The position numbers and the translations under genes are program-made. A stretch of 64,000 nt of DNA from Novosphingobium sp. ZN18A2 (GTDB lineage: Bacteria > Pseudomonadota > Alphaproteobacteria > Sphingomonadales > Sphingomonadaceae). Under the pieces are notes generated by a model, which was not told where the DNA came from, did no database searches, and saw nothing but the letters and a program-made list of their open reading frames with translations. Shown here piece after piece: positions 9,406 through 17,470 of the stretch (position 1 is its first letter; each line of letters starts with the position of its first letter). The DNA is taken from positions 310,001 to 374,000 of the forward strand of contig NZ_CP136651.1 of the NCBI RefSeq assembly GCF_036784765.1, given 5' to 3'.

Positions 9406-10089
9406 TCAACGATAAAAAATATGATTATCGATGCGCGCGACGCGGTGGTGGCTCCAGCGCGGCGAGACATAGGTCGCGTGGAAGAACAGCGCGCCCTTGG
9501 CGGGATTGGTCCACGCATTGTCCACCGCGATCTGCGCGATGCGCACCGCATTGGCCCATGCATGGCTCGACGTGCGGATATGCGGCATCGATCCGCGACG
9601 GACGAACGAGAACTGCGAACGCTGGAACACCACGCCGCAATAGCTGTTCGGGAAACGTCCGGACACCGCGCGGTTGATGACCACGCGGCCCACGGCGAGT
9701 TGCCCCGCCAGCGTTTCGCCCTTGGATTCGAAATAGATCGCCCCGGCAAGGCAGCGCATCTGCTTCGACAGGGTGGCGGGCACGGGCGTCTGCGCGACGA
9801 GCTCTGCCAGCGAGGCGGCTTCGGGCGCATCGTCGTCATCCGTGTCGACGGCGACGGTTTCGTCCACGGCACTGTCGTCAGCGGCCTCGGAATCGGGCAG
9901 CGGCTGGACAACGGGCTGGGCGATGAAACTGGGTGTGGTGGTTGCTTCGTTCGCGGCGGCCTGCGCCGCGGGAGTGGCCGTCTGGGTATATACCTGCGCG
10001 GCCGCGCCGGAACCTTCGGCGCTGAACAGGATTGTGACTAATGTCGCAGCAACGCTGAGCGCACTGGCATATCGAAGTTTCGTGCTCAT
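9406..10089 (-). CDS. SleB-like cell wall hydrolase
   Basis: A 227-residue exported protein. The first 31 residues form a signal peptide (LRYASALSVAATLVTILFSA, then GAAAQ). An acidic, Ala/Thr-rich linker runs to about residue 100. The C-terminal half is the Hydrolase_2 / SleB domain, with LAGAIYFESKGETLAGQLAVG (catalytic glutamate in the YFESKGE region), VVINRAVSGRFPN, and the tail GALFFHATYVSPRW. The family cleaves peptidoglycan glycan strands; in Gram-negatives it acts in the periplasm on wall turnover. The frame is open to 10254, but ATG 10089 begins the signal peptide. Convergent with purH across the hairpin cluster. Confidence 0.85.
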   Translation of the reverse strand: MSTKLRYASALSVAATLVTILFSAEGSGAAAQVYTQTATPAAQAAANEATTTPSFIAQPVVQPLPDSEAADDSAVDETVAVDTDDDDAPEAASLAELVAQTPVPATLSKQMRCLAGAIYFESKGETLAGQLAVGRVVINRAVSGRFPNSYCGVVFQRSQFSFVRRGSMPHIRTSSHAWANAVRIAQIAVDNAWTNPAKGALFFHATYVSPRWSHHRVARIDNHIFYR

Positions 10090-10266
10090 CAAAACGCGGT
10101 CTTGTGCGGTGAACGAGCCGGTCACGGTGCGGCACGGGCAAGAACGGCTGTTTGCCGCTGGAGACTGCTCATGCCGGCGGTCCGTGGCGGACGCCCCCCG
10201 TCTGCGTGCTAGCGTGCTCCGCGGTGGTGCGGTGCGACGCCGCCTGCGCAACATCGGTGCGCGCCC

Positions 10267-10292
10267 ATTATGGTTCGTTGCGCCAAAGTCAA
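10267..10292 (-). promoter_or_regulatory. candidate promoter of the cell wall hydrolase gene
   Basis: Read on the minus strand, TTGACT (10287-10292) is followed 14 bp later by CATAAT (10267-10272). The spacing is shorter than the usual 16-18 bp. It lies just beyond the stop codon of the upstream DUF1491 gene and would give a leader of roughly 170 nt. Confidence 0.3.
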
Positions 10293-10301
10293 CCCGCCGG
10301 C

Positions 10302-10631
10302 TTAACTTTTCAGGATCAGCCGTTCGCCTTCGTCGATAGCCAGTTCAACAATCCACAGATCGTCATCCTGGCGGGCGCGCCGTTCAAGGTATTCGTCTAT
10401 TTCCTTTTTATTTTCAGCGGTTTGCGTCTTGGATAGGGTCCACGCTCTGGTCCCGTCAAGCTGCGGCATCCGCTCGTAAATCCCTGAAGTTCCATCGCTT
10501 CGGGCCAGGACGACGATAATTGTGCCCGCATCGCGTTCACCTTTCCTGATCACCGCTGCGAAACCACCTTCGGACTCGCAGAGTCGAATCAGCGCGGAAA
10601 CCTCAAGGTGGGCGGGAAGCCGCGCGGTCAT
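10302..10631 (-). CDS. DUF1491 family protein
   Basis: A 109-residue cytoplasmic protein of the alphaproteobacterial DUF1491 family: RLPAHLEVSALIRLCESEGGFAAVIRKGERDAG at the start and a C-terminal region rich in acidic residues (RRARQDDDLWIVELAIDEGERLI). The function is unknown. Its ATG overlaps the stop of the thioesterase gene by four bases (10628-10631), so translation is coupled. The two together with ptsN form an overlapping three-gene unit. Confidence 0.85.
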   Translation of the reverse strand: MTARLPAHLEVSALIRLCESEGGFAAVIRKGERDAGTIIVVLARSDGTSGIYERMPQLDGTRAWTLSKTQTAENKKEIDEYLERRARQDDDLWIVELAIDEGERLILKS

Positions 10632-11125
10632 TCGCCCGAAACGGCCCGGCGCAAGCCTTCGGAATAGCCCGGCAGACCGGCCAGCGCGATGTGAGAGCGC
10701 ATGAACGTGCCCGTGCCGCGCCCGATTTCCTCACCCTCTTCGTCAACCAGGCGCGATTCCGCGACGAGGACGCGCCGCTTGCCGCTGATCCACTTGCCTT
10801 CGGCATAGACCGTGCCTTCGCGGATCGGACGCAGGAACTGCAGCGAAAAATGCGTGGTCAGCAGGAAGCGATCGGTGATGAGCGTGTTCGCGGCATAGAA
10901 GCCCGCATCGTCGAGCATCTTGAAATAGATCGTGCCGTGCGCGGCGCCCGCGGCGTGATAGCAATCGGGCGTGATATCGAACCGGATGCGCGCGCGGCCT
11001 TCGCCGGTGATTTCCAGTTGCGAACGGAACATCTCGTTGACCGGCGCGGAGGCATAAAGCCCTTCCAGCGCGCGCCAGTGGAGCCGCGCACCTTCCACCG
11101 CACCGCTGCCTTCTTCAGGCGGCAT
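10628..11125 (-). CDS. PaaI-family hotdog thioesterase
   Basis: A 165-residue single hotdog-fold protein. Residues about 50-75 (RFDITPDCYHAAGAAHGTIYFKMLDDAGFYAAN) hold the central helix with the HGT motif and the acidic residue used by this family to activate water for acyl-CoA hydrolysis. LLTTHFSLQFLRPIREGTV is the following strand pair. The acyl substrate is unknown. The gene overlaps the 3' end of ptsN by 11 bp and the DUF1491 start by 4 bp. Confidence 0.85.
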   Translation of the reverse strand: MPPEEGSGAVEGARLHWRALEGLYASAPVNEMFRSQLEITGEGRARIRFDITPDCYHAAGAAHGTIYFKMLDDAGFYAANTLITDRFLLTTHFSLQFLRPIREGTVYAEGKWISGKRRVLVAESRLVDEEGEEIGRGTGTFMRSHIALAGLPGYSEGLRRAVSGE

Positions 11126-11576
11126 TCCGGTCTATCACATTGACCAGCAGTCCGTTGAGCGCTTCCACGTCCGTTGCGGCCACAAGGGCTTCGTGCATGC
11201 GTTCATCGCGCGTCATCCGCGAAATCGCGGCAAGCGCCTGCAGGTGCATCGCGCCGGCCTGTTCGGGCGAAAGCAGCCCGAAGATGCAATCCACGGGCAT
11301 TCCGTCGGCCGCATCGAAATCGACCGGGTGTTCCAGCTTCAGGAAAACCGCGACCGGGCGCGAAAGGCCTTCGATGCGGGCGTGGGGGATCGCCACGCCA
11401 CGGCCAAAGCCCGTGCTGCCCAGCTTTTCCCGCTCGTCGATCCGCTCGCTCACCTCGGTCCGGTCGAGCGCATAGACATCCGCAAAGCAATCGGCCAGCG
11501 CGTCGAGAATCTCGCGCTTGGTTTCGGCTTTGACAATGCGCACGGCGCGCGGGTCGATCGTAAAAAGAGCGGTCAT
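11115..11576 (-). CDS. ptsN: PTS IIA-like nitrogen regulatory protein PtsN
   Basis: EIIA-Ntr, the final phosphate acceptor of the nitrogen-related phosphotransfer system, a regulator rather than a sugar importer. The 153-residue protein contains FGRGVAIPHARIEGL, with the phosphorylated histidine at residue 65, and the usual ending region MTRDERMHEALVAATDVEAL. Frame open to 11651; ATG 11576 (MTALFTIDP) gives family length. It lies downstream of hpf in the same direction, as in the classical rpoN-hpf-ptsN cluster, but no rpoN is adjacent here. Confidence 0.93.
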   Translation of the reverse strand: MTALFTIDPRAVRIVKAETKREILDALADCFADVYALDRTEVSERIDEREKLGSTGFGRGVAIPHARIEGLSRPVAVFLKLEHPVDFDAADGMPVDCIFGLLSPEQAGAMHLQALAAISRMTRDERMHEALVAATDVEALNGLLVNVIDRNAA

Positions 11577-11710
11577 CGTTCTGGACAGACGTATCTGTGC
11601 GGGGGGTTGGTCGCGCATGGCGACAAGGTCGCCGCTCCCATGCGCCTTCATGCCGTCATGCGCAAGCGCTGATTGGCCGCATGAAGGCGCGGGAGGCCGC
11701 GTCCGGCGGA

Positions 11711-12307
11711 TCAGCGGGCCGGTTCGACCCAGCCGATCGTGCCGTCATCCCGGCGATACACCATGTTGTGCGCACCGGTTCCGGCGTTCTTGAACAGCAG
11801 CGCGGTGGTGTTGCGCAGGTCAAGCATCATCACTGCATCGGAAACGGTCGTTTCGGGGATGTTGGCGCGCGTTTCGGCCACGACCAGCGGCGCTTCGCTG
11901 GCTTCGGCATCGTCCGCGCCATCGGTCTGGAACACGGTATAACCCGCATTGTCCAGCGCCGCGGCATCATACCCGTCAACTTCCGCGCGTCGCGCCGCGT
12001 CGGCCTGTTCGTGCCGGTCCTTCAGCCGGCGCTTGTAACGGCGAAGCTGCTTGTCGATCTTCTCGGCCGCGGCATCCAGCGCCTGGTGCGCCTCTTGCGC
12101 GACAGCGCCACCCTTCAGGATCAGGCCCTGCATCACGTGGGTCACGATATCGCATCGGAAACCGCCGTGTGGCGCCTTGCCGAGCGTGACCTGCGAGGAA
12201 AGCGCCTGGGAAAAGTACTTGTCGACGATGCCGCCGAGGCGTTCCTCGGCATGGGCCTGGAGCGCGGCGCCGGTATCGACCTGGTGTCCCGAAACGCGAA
12301 TTTCCAT
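11711..12307 (-). CDS. hpf: ribosome hibernation promoting factor, long form
   Basis: Binds the 30S decoding region and drives 100S ribosome dimer formation in stationary phase or starvation. The 198-residue length marks the long form. N-terminal domain 1-95 starts MEIRVSGHQVDTGAALQAHAEERL and is rich in basic residues near 88-100 (KIDKQLRRYKRRLKDRH). A variable acidic linker follows, then the C-terminal dimerisation domain (VVAETRANIPETTVSDAVMML, NAGTGAHNMVYRRDDGTIGWV). The start ATG 12307 has a good Shine-Dalgarno (GGAGAAG). ptsN follows downstream. Confidence 0.94.
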   Translation of the reverse strand: MEIRVSGHQVDTGAALQAHAEERLGGIVDKYFSQALSSQVTLGKAPHGGFRCDIVTHVMQGLILKGGAVAQEAHQALDAAAEKIDKQLRRYKRRLKDRHEQADAARRAEVDGYDAAALDNAGYTVFQTDGADDAEASEAPLVVAETRANIPETTVSDAVMMLDLRNTTALLFKNAGTGAHNMVYRRDDGTIGWVEPAR

Positions 12308-12349
12308 CTAAGACTTCTCCTGGTTTTGCCCCCGCCAAGCGGAGGGTGG

Positions 12350-13033
12350 TCAACGCCGCCAGATCGGTTCGTTCAACCCGTCAACGAATTCGGCGTGACG
12401 GGCGAGTTCATCCTCGCTGGCGACGTGCGGGCGCGGAGCCCGGAACTTGCGGGTCACCGAAATCTCGCTGACCCGGACTGTGGCAACTTCCGCATCGGCG
12501 GCAAGTTCCAGCCCGATCTGCCGGCCACCCATCAATTCCACGTAAAGCTGGGCCAGCAGTTCGGCGTCGAGCAGGGCGCCGTGCTTGGTGCGGTGGCTGC
12601 GGTCTATCCCGTATCGGCTGCACAAGGCATCGAGCGAAAGCTTCGCGCCCGGATGCTTGCGCCGCGCGATGGCGATCGTGTCCACCATGCGCGCACGGTC
12701 CACCGCATCCATCTGGCACTGTTCAAGTTCGCAATTGAGGAAGGCGAAGTCGAACCCGGCGTTGTGCGCGACAAGCGGGGAATCGGCGATGAAATCGATC
12801 AGCTCCGAAGCGCGATCGCGAAACAGCGGCTTGTCGGCCAGGAAGGTGCTGGACAAGCCGTGCACCGCTTCGGCTTCGGCGGGCATGTCGCGCTCAGGAT
12901 TGAAGTAGGCGTGGAACACGTCGCCGGTGGGAACGCGGTTCACCAGTTCGATGCAGCCGATCTCGACGAGGCGGTCGCCGCTGCGGGGGTCGAGGCCGGT
13001 GGTCTCGGTATCGAATACGATCTCACGCATCAT
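12350..13033 (-). CDS. dnaQ: DNA polymerase III epsilon subunit (proofreading exonuclease)
   Basis: The 3'-5' proofreading subunit of the replicative polymerase. The 227-residue protein has the three exonuclease motifs: FDTETTGLDP (acids D8 and E10), VAHNAGFDFAFLN, and HGALLDAELLA with the terminal catalytic Asp. There are two adjacent ATG codons (13033 and 13030), and either could be used. In Caulobacter dnaQ is the fifth gene leftward from the origin, after coaE; the same order is seen here. Confidence 0.95.
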   Translation of the reverse strand: MMREIVFDTETTGLDPRSGDRLVEIGCIELVNRVPTGDVFHAYFNPERDMPAEAEAVHGLSSTFLADKPLFRDRASELIDFIADSPLVAHNAGFDFAFLNCELEQCQMDAVDRARMVDTIAIARRKHPGAKLSLDALCSRYGIDRSHRTKHGALLDAELLAQLYVELMGGRQIGLELAADAEVATVRVSEISVTRKFRAPRPHVASEDELARHAEFVDGLNEPIWRR

Positions 13034-13064
13034 TATCTATATCGGCCCGAGACAGAGGCGTGAC

Positions 13065-13093
13065 AAGGGCGCGAAAGGACTTCGGGCGCCCTT
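13065..13093 (-). terminator. hairpin between coaE and dnaQ
   Basis: AAGGGCGC (13065-13072) and GCGCCCTT (13086-13093) pair perfectly across a 13-nt loop, immediately after coaE on the minus strand. A T run lies on the plus-strand side only, where no gene ends, so the minus-strand terminator role is uncertain. It may partly separate dnaQ from the coaE-aroE-maf-ppsR unit. Confidence 0.35.
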
Positions 13094-13103
13094 TTTTCGC
13101 GCT

Positions 13104-13721
13104 TCAGCCGCTTGTCAGCCGATTGACCAGTTCGCCAACCGCCGCGCGCGTCTCGGCAAGGGTGACGCCGGTGTCGATCACGTGGTCCGCGCGGGCGCGT
13201 TTTTCCGAGTCGGGCACTTGCAGGTCCAGGATGTGCGCGAACTTTTCCGGGGTCATGCCGGGGCGGGCCAGCACGCGTTCGCGCTGCACGGCGGCGGGCG
13301 CGGAAACCACCGCCACGGCATCGAGCAGGTCGGCGCCGCCCTTTTCGTAAAGCAGCGGGATATCGAACACGACCAGCGGCTGTCCGGCATGTTCAATCAG
13401 GAATGCCTGGCGCATTTCCGCCACTGCGGGATGGACGATAGATTCCAGCCGTTTGAGCGCGGCCTGATCGCCAAACACTTTTGCCCCCAGTTCCGCGCGC
13501 TTCACGCCTTCGGGGCCGGTGCTGCCGGGAAAGGCCGCCTCTATCGCGGGAAGCAGCTTTCCGCCCGGTCCCTGCAGCACGTGAACGGCGGCATCGGCAT
13601 CGAACACCGGCACGCCCAGTTCCATGAACATCGAAGCGACCGCCGACTTGCCCATGCCGATCGATCCGGTCAGGCCGAGGATGAAGGGCTTGTGGTGCGC
13701 TTTGCGATCATCCCGCGTCAT
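13104..13721 (-). CDS. coaE: dephospho-CoA kinase
   Basis: Phosphorylates the 3'-hydroxyl of dephospho-CoA, the last step of coenzyme A synthesis. The 205-residue P-loop kinase has FILGLTGSIGMGKSAVASMF (Walker A about residues 17-26), DADAAVHVL, and the lid region with arginines (QRERVLARPGMTPEKFAHI). Its ATG overlaps the aroE stop by four bases, so it is translationally coupled. It is the last gene of the overlapping leftward unit that begins next to the origin. Confidence 0.95.
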   Translation of the reverse strand: MTRDDRKAHHKPFILGLTGSIGMGKSAVASMFMELGVPVFDADAAVHVLQGPGGKLLPAIEAAFPGSTGPEGVKRAELGAKVFGDQAALKRLESIVHPAVAEMRQAFLIEHAGQPLVVFDIPLLYEKGGADLLDAVAVVSAPAAVQRERVLARPGMTPEKFAHILDLQVPDSEKRARADHVIDTGVTLAETRAAVGELVNRLTSG

Positions 13722-14572
13722 GACGTCAATTTCTCCCGCAGCTCGGCATCGTGTTCGCGCGGCGGCGCCTGGCCGAAAAACCGTGCGAACGCGAATGCCG
13801 CCTGCCCGATCAGCATGGAAAGCCCGTCCACCGTGCGGTGCCCGGCGGCCCGTGCGGCCTGCAACAGCCGCGTATCCACCGGATGGGTAACGATGTCATA
13901 GAACACCGCGCCGGGCGGTGCGTGGCTCATGTCGAAGGCAAGCAGCGGCTGTCCTGCCATGCCCAGCGGACTGGCATTGACGACCAGATCGAGCAGGCCC
14001 TGCCGGTCGTCGAAGGCGAAATCGGTGGGATCGGCGAAGTGCGCGATGTCCACCGCGTGGTGATCGCCGCCGGGATCGAGATCGTCCAGCAAGGCCCGCG
14101 CCTTGGCGGGATCGCGCCCGGCAAGAACGATCGTCAGCCCCTCTCCGGCAAGCGCCGCAACGATGGCGCGGGCCGCGCCGCCGGTTCCCAGCACGCGGGC
14201 CATGCGGAACAGGTGCCGTTCCGCAAGATCCGCGCGCAGCGGTTCAAGGAACCCCGGCGCATCGGTGTTGTATCCGGCCAGCCCGCCCGCTTCCGGAACG
14301 ATCGTGTTGACCGCCCCGATGCGTTCGGCCAGCGGGTCCAGCCTGTCGAGCAAGGGTATCACCGCCTGCTTGTGCGGCATGGTGACGTTGCACCCGCGCC
14401 AGTGGGCATCGCGGCGGCGCGCGGCAAGATAGTCCGCAAGATCGCCCGCGAGCACGTGGCAGGCGCGATAGTCGGCCGCGATCCCCAGCTTTTCCAGCCA
14501 GAACCCGTGAATCAGCGGCGATTTCGACTGCGCGATGGGATCGCCGATCACTTCGGCAAACGGACGGCTCAA
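13718..14572 (-). CDS. aroE: shikimate dehydrogenase
   Basis: Reduces 3-dehydroshikimate to shikimate with NADPH in aromatic amino acid synthesis. The 284-residue protein shows [18 protein letters not shown] at the N-terminus (SxS substrate-binding type), the catalytic lysine K68 in [10 protein letters not shown]102 and D104 in GYNTDAPGF, and the nucleotide loop [10 protein letters not shown]. No ATG is suitably placed. The best start is TTG at 14572, which overlaps the maf TGA and gives the expected N-terminus; the frame stays open further upstream only as an overlap with maf. The ATGA junction with coaE confirms the operon. Confidence 0.93.
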   Translation of the reverse strand: MSRPFAEVIGDPIAQSKSPLIHGFWLEKLGIAADYRACHVLAGDLADYLAARRRDAHWRGCNVTMPHKQAVIPLLDRLDPLAERIGAVNTIVPEAGGLAGYNTDAPGFLEPLRADLAERHLFRMARVLGTGGAARAIVAALAGEGLTIVLAGRDPAKARALLDDLDPGGDHHAVDIAHFADPTDFAFDDRQGLLDLVVNASPLGMAGQPLLAFDMSHAPPGAVFYDIVTHPVDTRLLQAARAAGHRTVDGLSMLIGQAAFAFARFFGQAPPREHDAELREKLTS

Positions 14573-15156
14573 GCCGGGATCTCCCCCGCTTCGCGCAAGG
14601 CGCCCAGCAAGGGCAGCAAGGGCATGCCCAGCACGGTGAAGTGGCTGCCTTCGATGTTTTCGAACAATTGCACGCCCAGTGCCTCTATCCGGAACACGCC
14701 CACGCAGCCCGAAACGGCGGGCCATTCGCTGTCGAGATAGCTGTCGATAAAGCTGTCGGTAAGCTGGCGGACCCGCAGTTTTGCGACATCCGCGTGGCGC
14801 CAGGTCACGCGCCCGTCGCGCAGCAACGCGGCCGCAGCGACAAGGTGCATTTCCTTGCCCGAAAAGAAGCGCAGATGTTCGGCCGCTTCCTTGCGGTCCT
14901 TCGGCTTGTCGAACAGCCGGCCGCCCACTTCGACCAGCGAATCCCCGCCAAGCACCAGGCGGCCCGGCATCGAAACCGAAACGCACATCGCCTTGGCTTC
15001 TGCCAGGACAAGCGCGATTTCCGATGCGGGAACGGCAATCAGTTCGCGCTTCAGCTCCGCCTCGTCGCAGGACGAGGTGCGCGCCTCGTAGGGCACGCCC
15101 GCGGCATCGAGCATGGCCTTGCGCGATGCGCTTTGCGACGCGAGGACGATGGTCAT
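14569..15156 (-). CDS. Maf-family nucleotide pyrophosphatase
   Basis: A 195-residue Maf/HAM1-fold protein; the family hydrolyses non-canonical or modified NTPs to protect nucleic acids. The N-terminus is [18 protein letters not shown], where most Maf proteins have SPRR, so the second position of the motif is changed while the arginine (R12) is kept. The catalytic acidic residue in [11 protein letters not shown] (D72) and [15 protein letters not shown] are present. The change suggests a divergent subfamily with its own substrate preference. It overlaps ppsR upstream and aroE downstream. Confidence 0.88.
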   Translation of the reverse strand: MTIVLASQSASRKAMLDAAGVPYEARTSSCDEAELKRELIAVPASEIALVLAEAKAMCVSVSMPGRLVLGGDSLVEVGGRLFDKPKDRKEAAEHLRFFSGKEMHLVAAAALLRDGRVTWRHADVAKLRVRQLTDSFIDSYLDSEWPAVSGCVGVFRIEALGVQLFENIEGSHFTVLGMPLLPLLGALREAGEIPA

Positions 15157-15998
15157 ATCGGCTTTGCTCCTTGCGAACCGCTGATCCCGGCGGCCTTGCG
15201 CTCGTTATACAGGTTGATCACGGCGGCGGCGGTTTCCTCGATCGAGCGGCGCGATACGTCTATCACCGCCCAGCCATTGTTGGCGAACATGCGCCGCGCG
15301 AACTGCACTTCGCGGGCCACCGCCTCGCTGTCGACATAGGCGGTTTCCGGCGCCTGGTTCAGTGTGAGCAGACGGTTGCGCCGCACTTGCACCAGCCGTT
15401 CGGGGCTGGTCGTCAACCCGACCACCATCGGCCGCCGCAGCGAATAGAGCGAATCCGGCGGCGGGCTTTCCGGCACGATGGGAATGTTGGCCACCTTGTA
15501 ACCGCGATTGGCGAGATAGATCGAGGTCGGCGTTTTCGACGATCGCGAAACACCGGCCAGGACGATGTCCGCCTCTTCCCAGTTTTGCCAGCCGATGCCG
15601 TCGTCATGGGCAATGGTGAACTGGATCGCGTCGACCCGCTTGAAATAGGCCTCGTCCATCGCGTGCTGGCGGCCGGGCCGGCCGTGCGCGACCTGACCAA
15701 GCTGTTGTTCCAGCGCGTCCGTCACCGCATCCAGCGCCGCGACCACGGGCAGGCCAAGCGCGGCGCAACGGCTTTCCAGCCGGTCGCGCGTGTCGGCATT
15801 GACCAGTGTGAACAGGACTAGCCCCGGATTTGCGGCAATCTCTCCCATGATCCGGTCAAGATGCTGGAGCGAACGAACCATTGGCCAGAAGTGGCGCACG
15901 ACGTCCGCATCCTCGAACTGGGCGAGCGCGGCCTTGGCGATCATCTCCAGCGTTTCGCCCGTGGAGTCTGACAGCAGATGGAGATGGAGGCGCTTCAT
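15153..15998 (-). CDS. ppsR: pyruvate, phosphate dikinase / PEP synthase regulatory protein
   Basis: A DUF299 protein: a bifunctional serine/threonine kinase and Pi-dependent pyrophosphorylase that switches PPDK or PEP synthase off and on. The 281-residue protein starts [20 protein letters not shown] and has the P-loop-like [11 protein letters not shown] (149-159) and the C-terminal [12 protein letters not shown]. It is the homologue of Rickettsia RP001, the gene flanking the origin opposite hemE. The frame is open to 16391 through the origin gap, but ATG 15998 is the family start. First gene of a four-gene unit with ATGA-type overlaps. Confidence 0.92.
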   Translation of the reverse strand: MKRLHLHLLSDSTGETLEMIAKAALAQFEDADVVRHFWPMVRSLQHLDRIMGEIAANPGLVLFTLVNADTRDRLESRCAALGLPVVAALDAVTDALEQQLGQVAHGRPGRQHAMDEAYFKRVDAIQFTIAHDDGIGWQNWEEADIVLAGVSRSSKTPTSIYLANRGYKVANIPIVPESPPPDSLYSLRRPMVVGLTTSPERLVQVRRNRLLTLNQAPETAYVDSEAVAREVQFARRMFANNGWAVIDVSRRSIEETAAAVINLYNERKAAGISGSQGAKPI

Positions 15999-16183
15999 AT
16001 GGCGGTTTTGCGCGGTTTTCCGGTCATTTGGCAAGCACCTATGGACAGGGCTGTGGAAAGGCGTGCGATAACCCGCTGGATGCTTTCGCGGATATTCCGG
16101 GCCGCCGGTTTCATGCCTGCTATCCGGCATTCCATCCGCCACCTGTGGACATGTGGACGGCGTTTTCCCAATGGTCGGGACAG

Positions 16184-16192
16184 TGGGGATAA
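16184..16192 (-). promoter_or_regulatory. DnaA box candidate
   Basis: On the minus strand the sequence is TTATCCCCA, one mismatch from the TTATCCACA consensus. It is one of the two best boxes in the predicted origin. Confidence 0.6.
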
Positions 16193-16283
16193 CTCTTCGT
16201 TGACGACGGATTCCGCCAGAGTCGCATCGGCCAGTTTTCCCTTTGCGGCCCGGCACAATTCGGGCACAGGCGCGCCATCCCCG

Positions 16284-16292
16284 ATATCCACA
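16284..16292 (+). promoter_or_regulatory. DnaA box candidate
   Basis: ATATCCACA differs from TTATCCACA at the first base only. It lies 23 bp from the start of the A+T-rich tract, a usual position for the box that guides strand opening. Confidence 0.6.
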
Positions 16293-16315
16293 GCACAACA
16301 GATTCCTACATCCTG

Positions 16316-16345
16316 ATTCATATAATTCTTTATTTTGTTTATTGA
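16316..16345. other. A+T-rich DNA unwinding element candidate
   Basis: 26 of 30 bases are A or T inside a GC-rich genome, directly beside the DnaA boxes and immediately upstream of hemE. A perfect TATAAT (16321-16326) sits inside it and could also be the -10 element of hemE, although no good -35 element is present at the right distance. Confidence 0.55.
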
Positions 16346-16362
16346 GCACTGGAACGAAAGCG

Positions 16363-17394
16363 ATGCCCGGTCCCCTTCTCGATACCCTCAAAGGCGCAAA
16401 CCTTGCCAGGCGTCCGATCTGGCTTATGCGCCAGGCGGGACGATACCTGCCCGAATACCGCGAGCTTCGGGCCGAGAAGGGCGGATTCCTGGCCCTCGTT
16501 TACGATACCGATGCCGCCGCCGAAGTGACGATCCAGCCGGTGCGGCGGTTCGGGTTCGACGGGGCGATCCTGTTCTCCGATATCCTGATCGTGCCCTATG
16601 CGATGGGGCAGGCGCTGGAATTCCTGGCCGGGGAAGGGCCGAAGCTTTCCCCCCGGCTGATCGACCGTACGCTGGATTCTCTGGACGAGGCGCCGCAGCG
16701 GCTCCATCCGATTTACGAAACGGTGCGCAAGGTCGCGGCCCAGCTTCCGGCCGAAACCACCATGCTGGGCTTTGCGGGAAGCCCGTGGACGATCGCCACC
16801 TACATGGTCGCGGGTGAGGGCAGCCGCGACCAGCACGATACGCGCGCCTTTGCCTATGCGGATCGCGAAGCGTTCGCCGCGATCGTCGATGCCATCGTCG
16901 ATGTTACGGTCGAATATCTTTCCGGCCAGATACAGGCGGGCGCGGAGGCGGTGCAGCTGTTCGACAGCTGGGCGGGCAGCCTTGCCCCGGCCGAGTTCGA
17001 ACGCTGGGTGATAGAACCCAACGCGGCCATCGTCGCCGCACTGAAAAAACTGCACCCGGACGTGCCGGTGATCGGCTTTCCGAAAGGCGCGGGCGAGAAA
17101 CTGGCGCTCTATGCGCAGGGCACCGGGGTCGATGCCGTCGGCGTGGATGAGACGGTCAACCCCGCGTGGGCGGCGCGCGAACTGCCGTCGAGCATGCCGG
17201 TGCAGGGCAACCTCGATCCTCTGCTCCTGCTGGCCGGCGGGGCAGAGCTGGAACGCCGCGCGCGGCATATCCTGGATTGCTTCGCCGATCGCCCGCACGT
17301 GTTCAACCTTGGCCACGGCATCGGCCAGTTCACGCCGATCGCACACGTGGAATACCTGCTGGAAGTGGTCAGGGAATGGACGCGCGACGCGTGA
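16363..17394 (+). CDS. hemE: uroporphyrinogen decarboxylase
   Basis: Decarboxylates uroporphyrinogen III to coproporphyrinogen III in haem synthesis. The 343-residue protein carries the family signatures RPIWLMRQAGRYLPEYRELR near the N-terminus, GFAGSPWTIATYMV, and QLFDSWAGSL. The frame runs open from 16243 through the origin, but ATG 16363 (MPGPLLDTLKG) gives normal length and has GAACGAAAG upstream. It flanks the predicted origin and is followed by hemJ after 76 bp. Confidence 0.97.
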   Translation: MPGPLLDTLKGANLARRPIWLMRQAGRYLPEYRELRAEKGGFLALVYDTDAAAEVTIQPVRRFGFDGAILFSDILIVPYAMGQALEFLAGEGPKLSPRLIDRTLDSLDEAPQRLHPIYETVRKVAAQLPAETTMLGFAGSPWTIATYMVAGEGSRDQHDTRAFAYADREAFAAIVDAIVDVTVEYLSGQIQAGAEAVQLFDSWAGSLAPAEFERWVIEPNAAIVAALKKLHPDVPVIGFPKGAGEKLALYAQGTGVDAVGVDETVNPAWAARELPSSMPVQGNLDPLLLLAGGAELERRARHILDCFADRPHVFNLGHGIGQFTPIAHVEYLLEVVREWTRDA

Positions 17395-17470
17395 CGCGGT
17401 TCATTATCATTTCTTCACGATCCGTGCCCTTGGGTGGCATGCAAGGCCAAGGCGTCCTACATCGGCCGAC

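Larger units (their letters stand above)
15999..16362. other. predicted chromosomal replication origin (oriC)
   Basis: This 364-bp gene-free gap lies between divergent ppsR (RP001 homologue) and hemE, exactly the gene pair that brackets the origin in Caulobacter crescentus and Rickettsia prowazekii. It contains the DnaA-box core TCCACA on one strand or the other four times (16052-16057, 16144-16149, 16152-16157, 16287-16292), plus a TTATCCCCA box (16184-16192). A 30-bp tract at 16316-16345 has only 4 G/C. There are four GANTC methylation sites in 111 bp (16209, 16219, 16301, 16315), with a fifth at 15964. The parAB/parS locus 10-13.5 kb away supports the call. Which initiation factors bind is not shown. 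Confidence 0.85.

Noticed and set aside
16321..16326. Perfect TATAAT as a hemE promoter
   Set aside because: It lies in the 87% A+T tract and has no acceptable -35 element 16-18 bp upstream, so the match alone is weak; mentioned only within the unwinding element.
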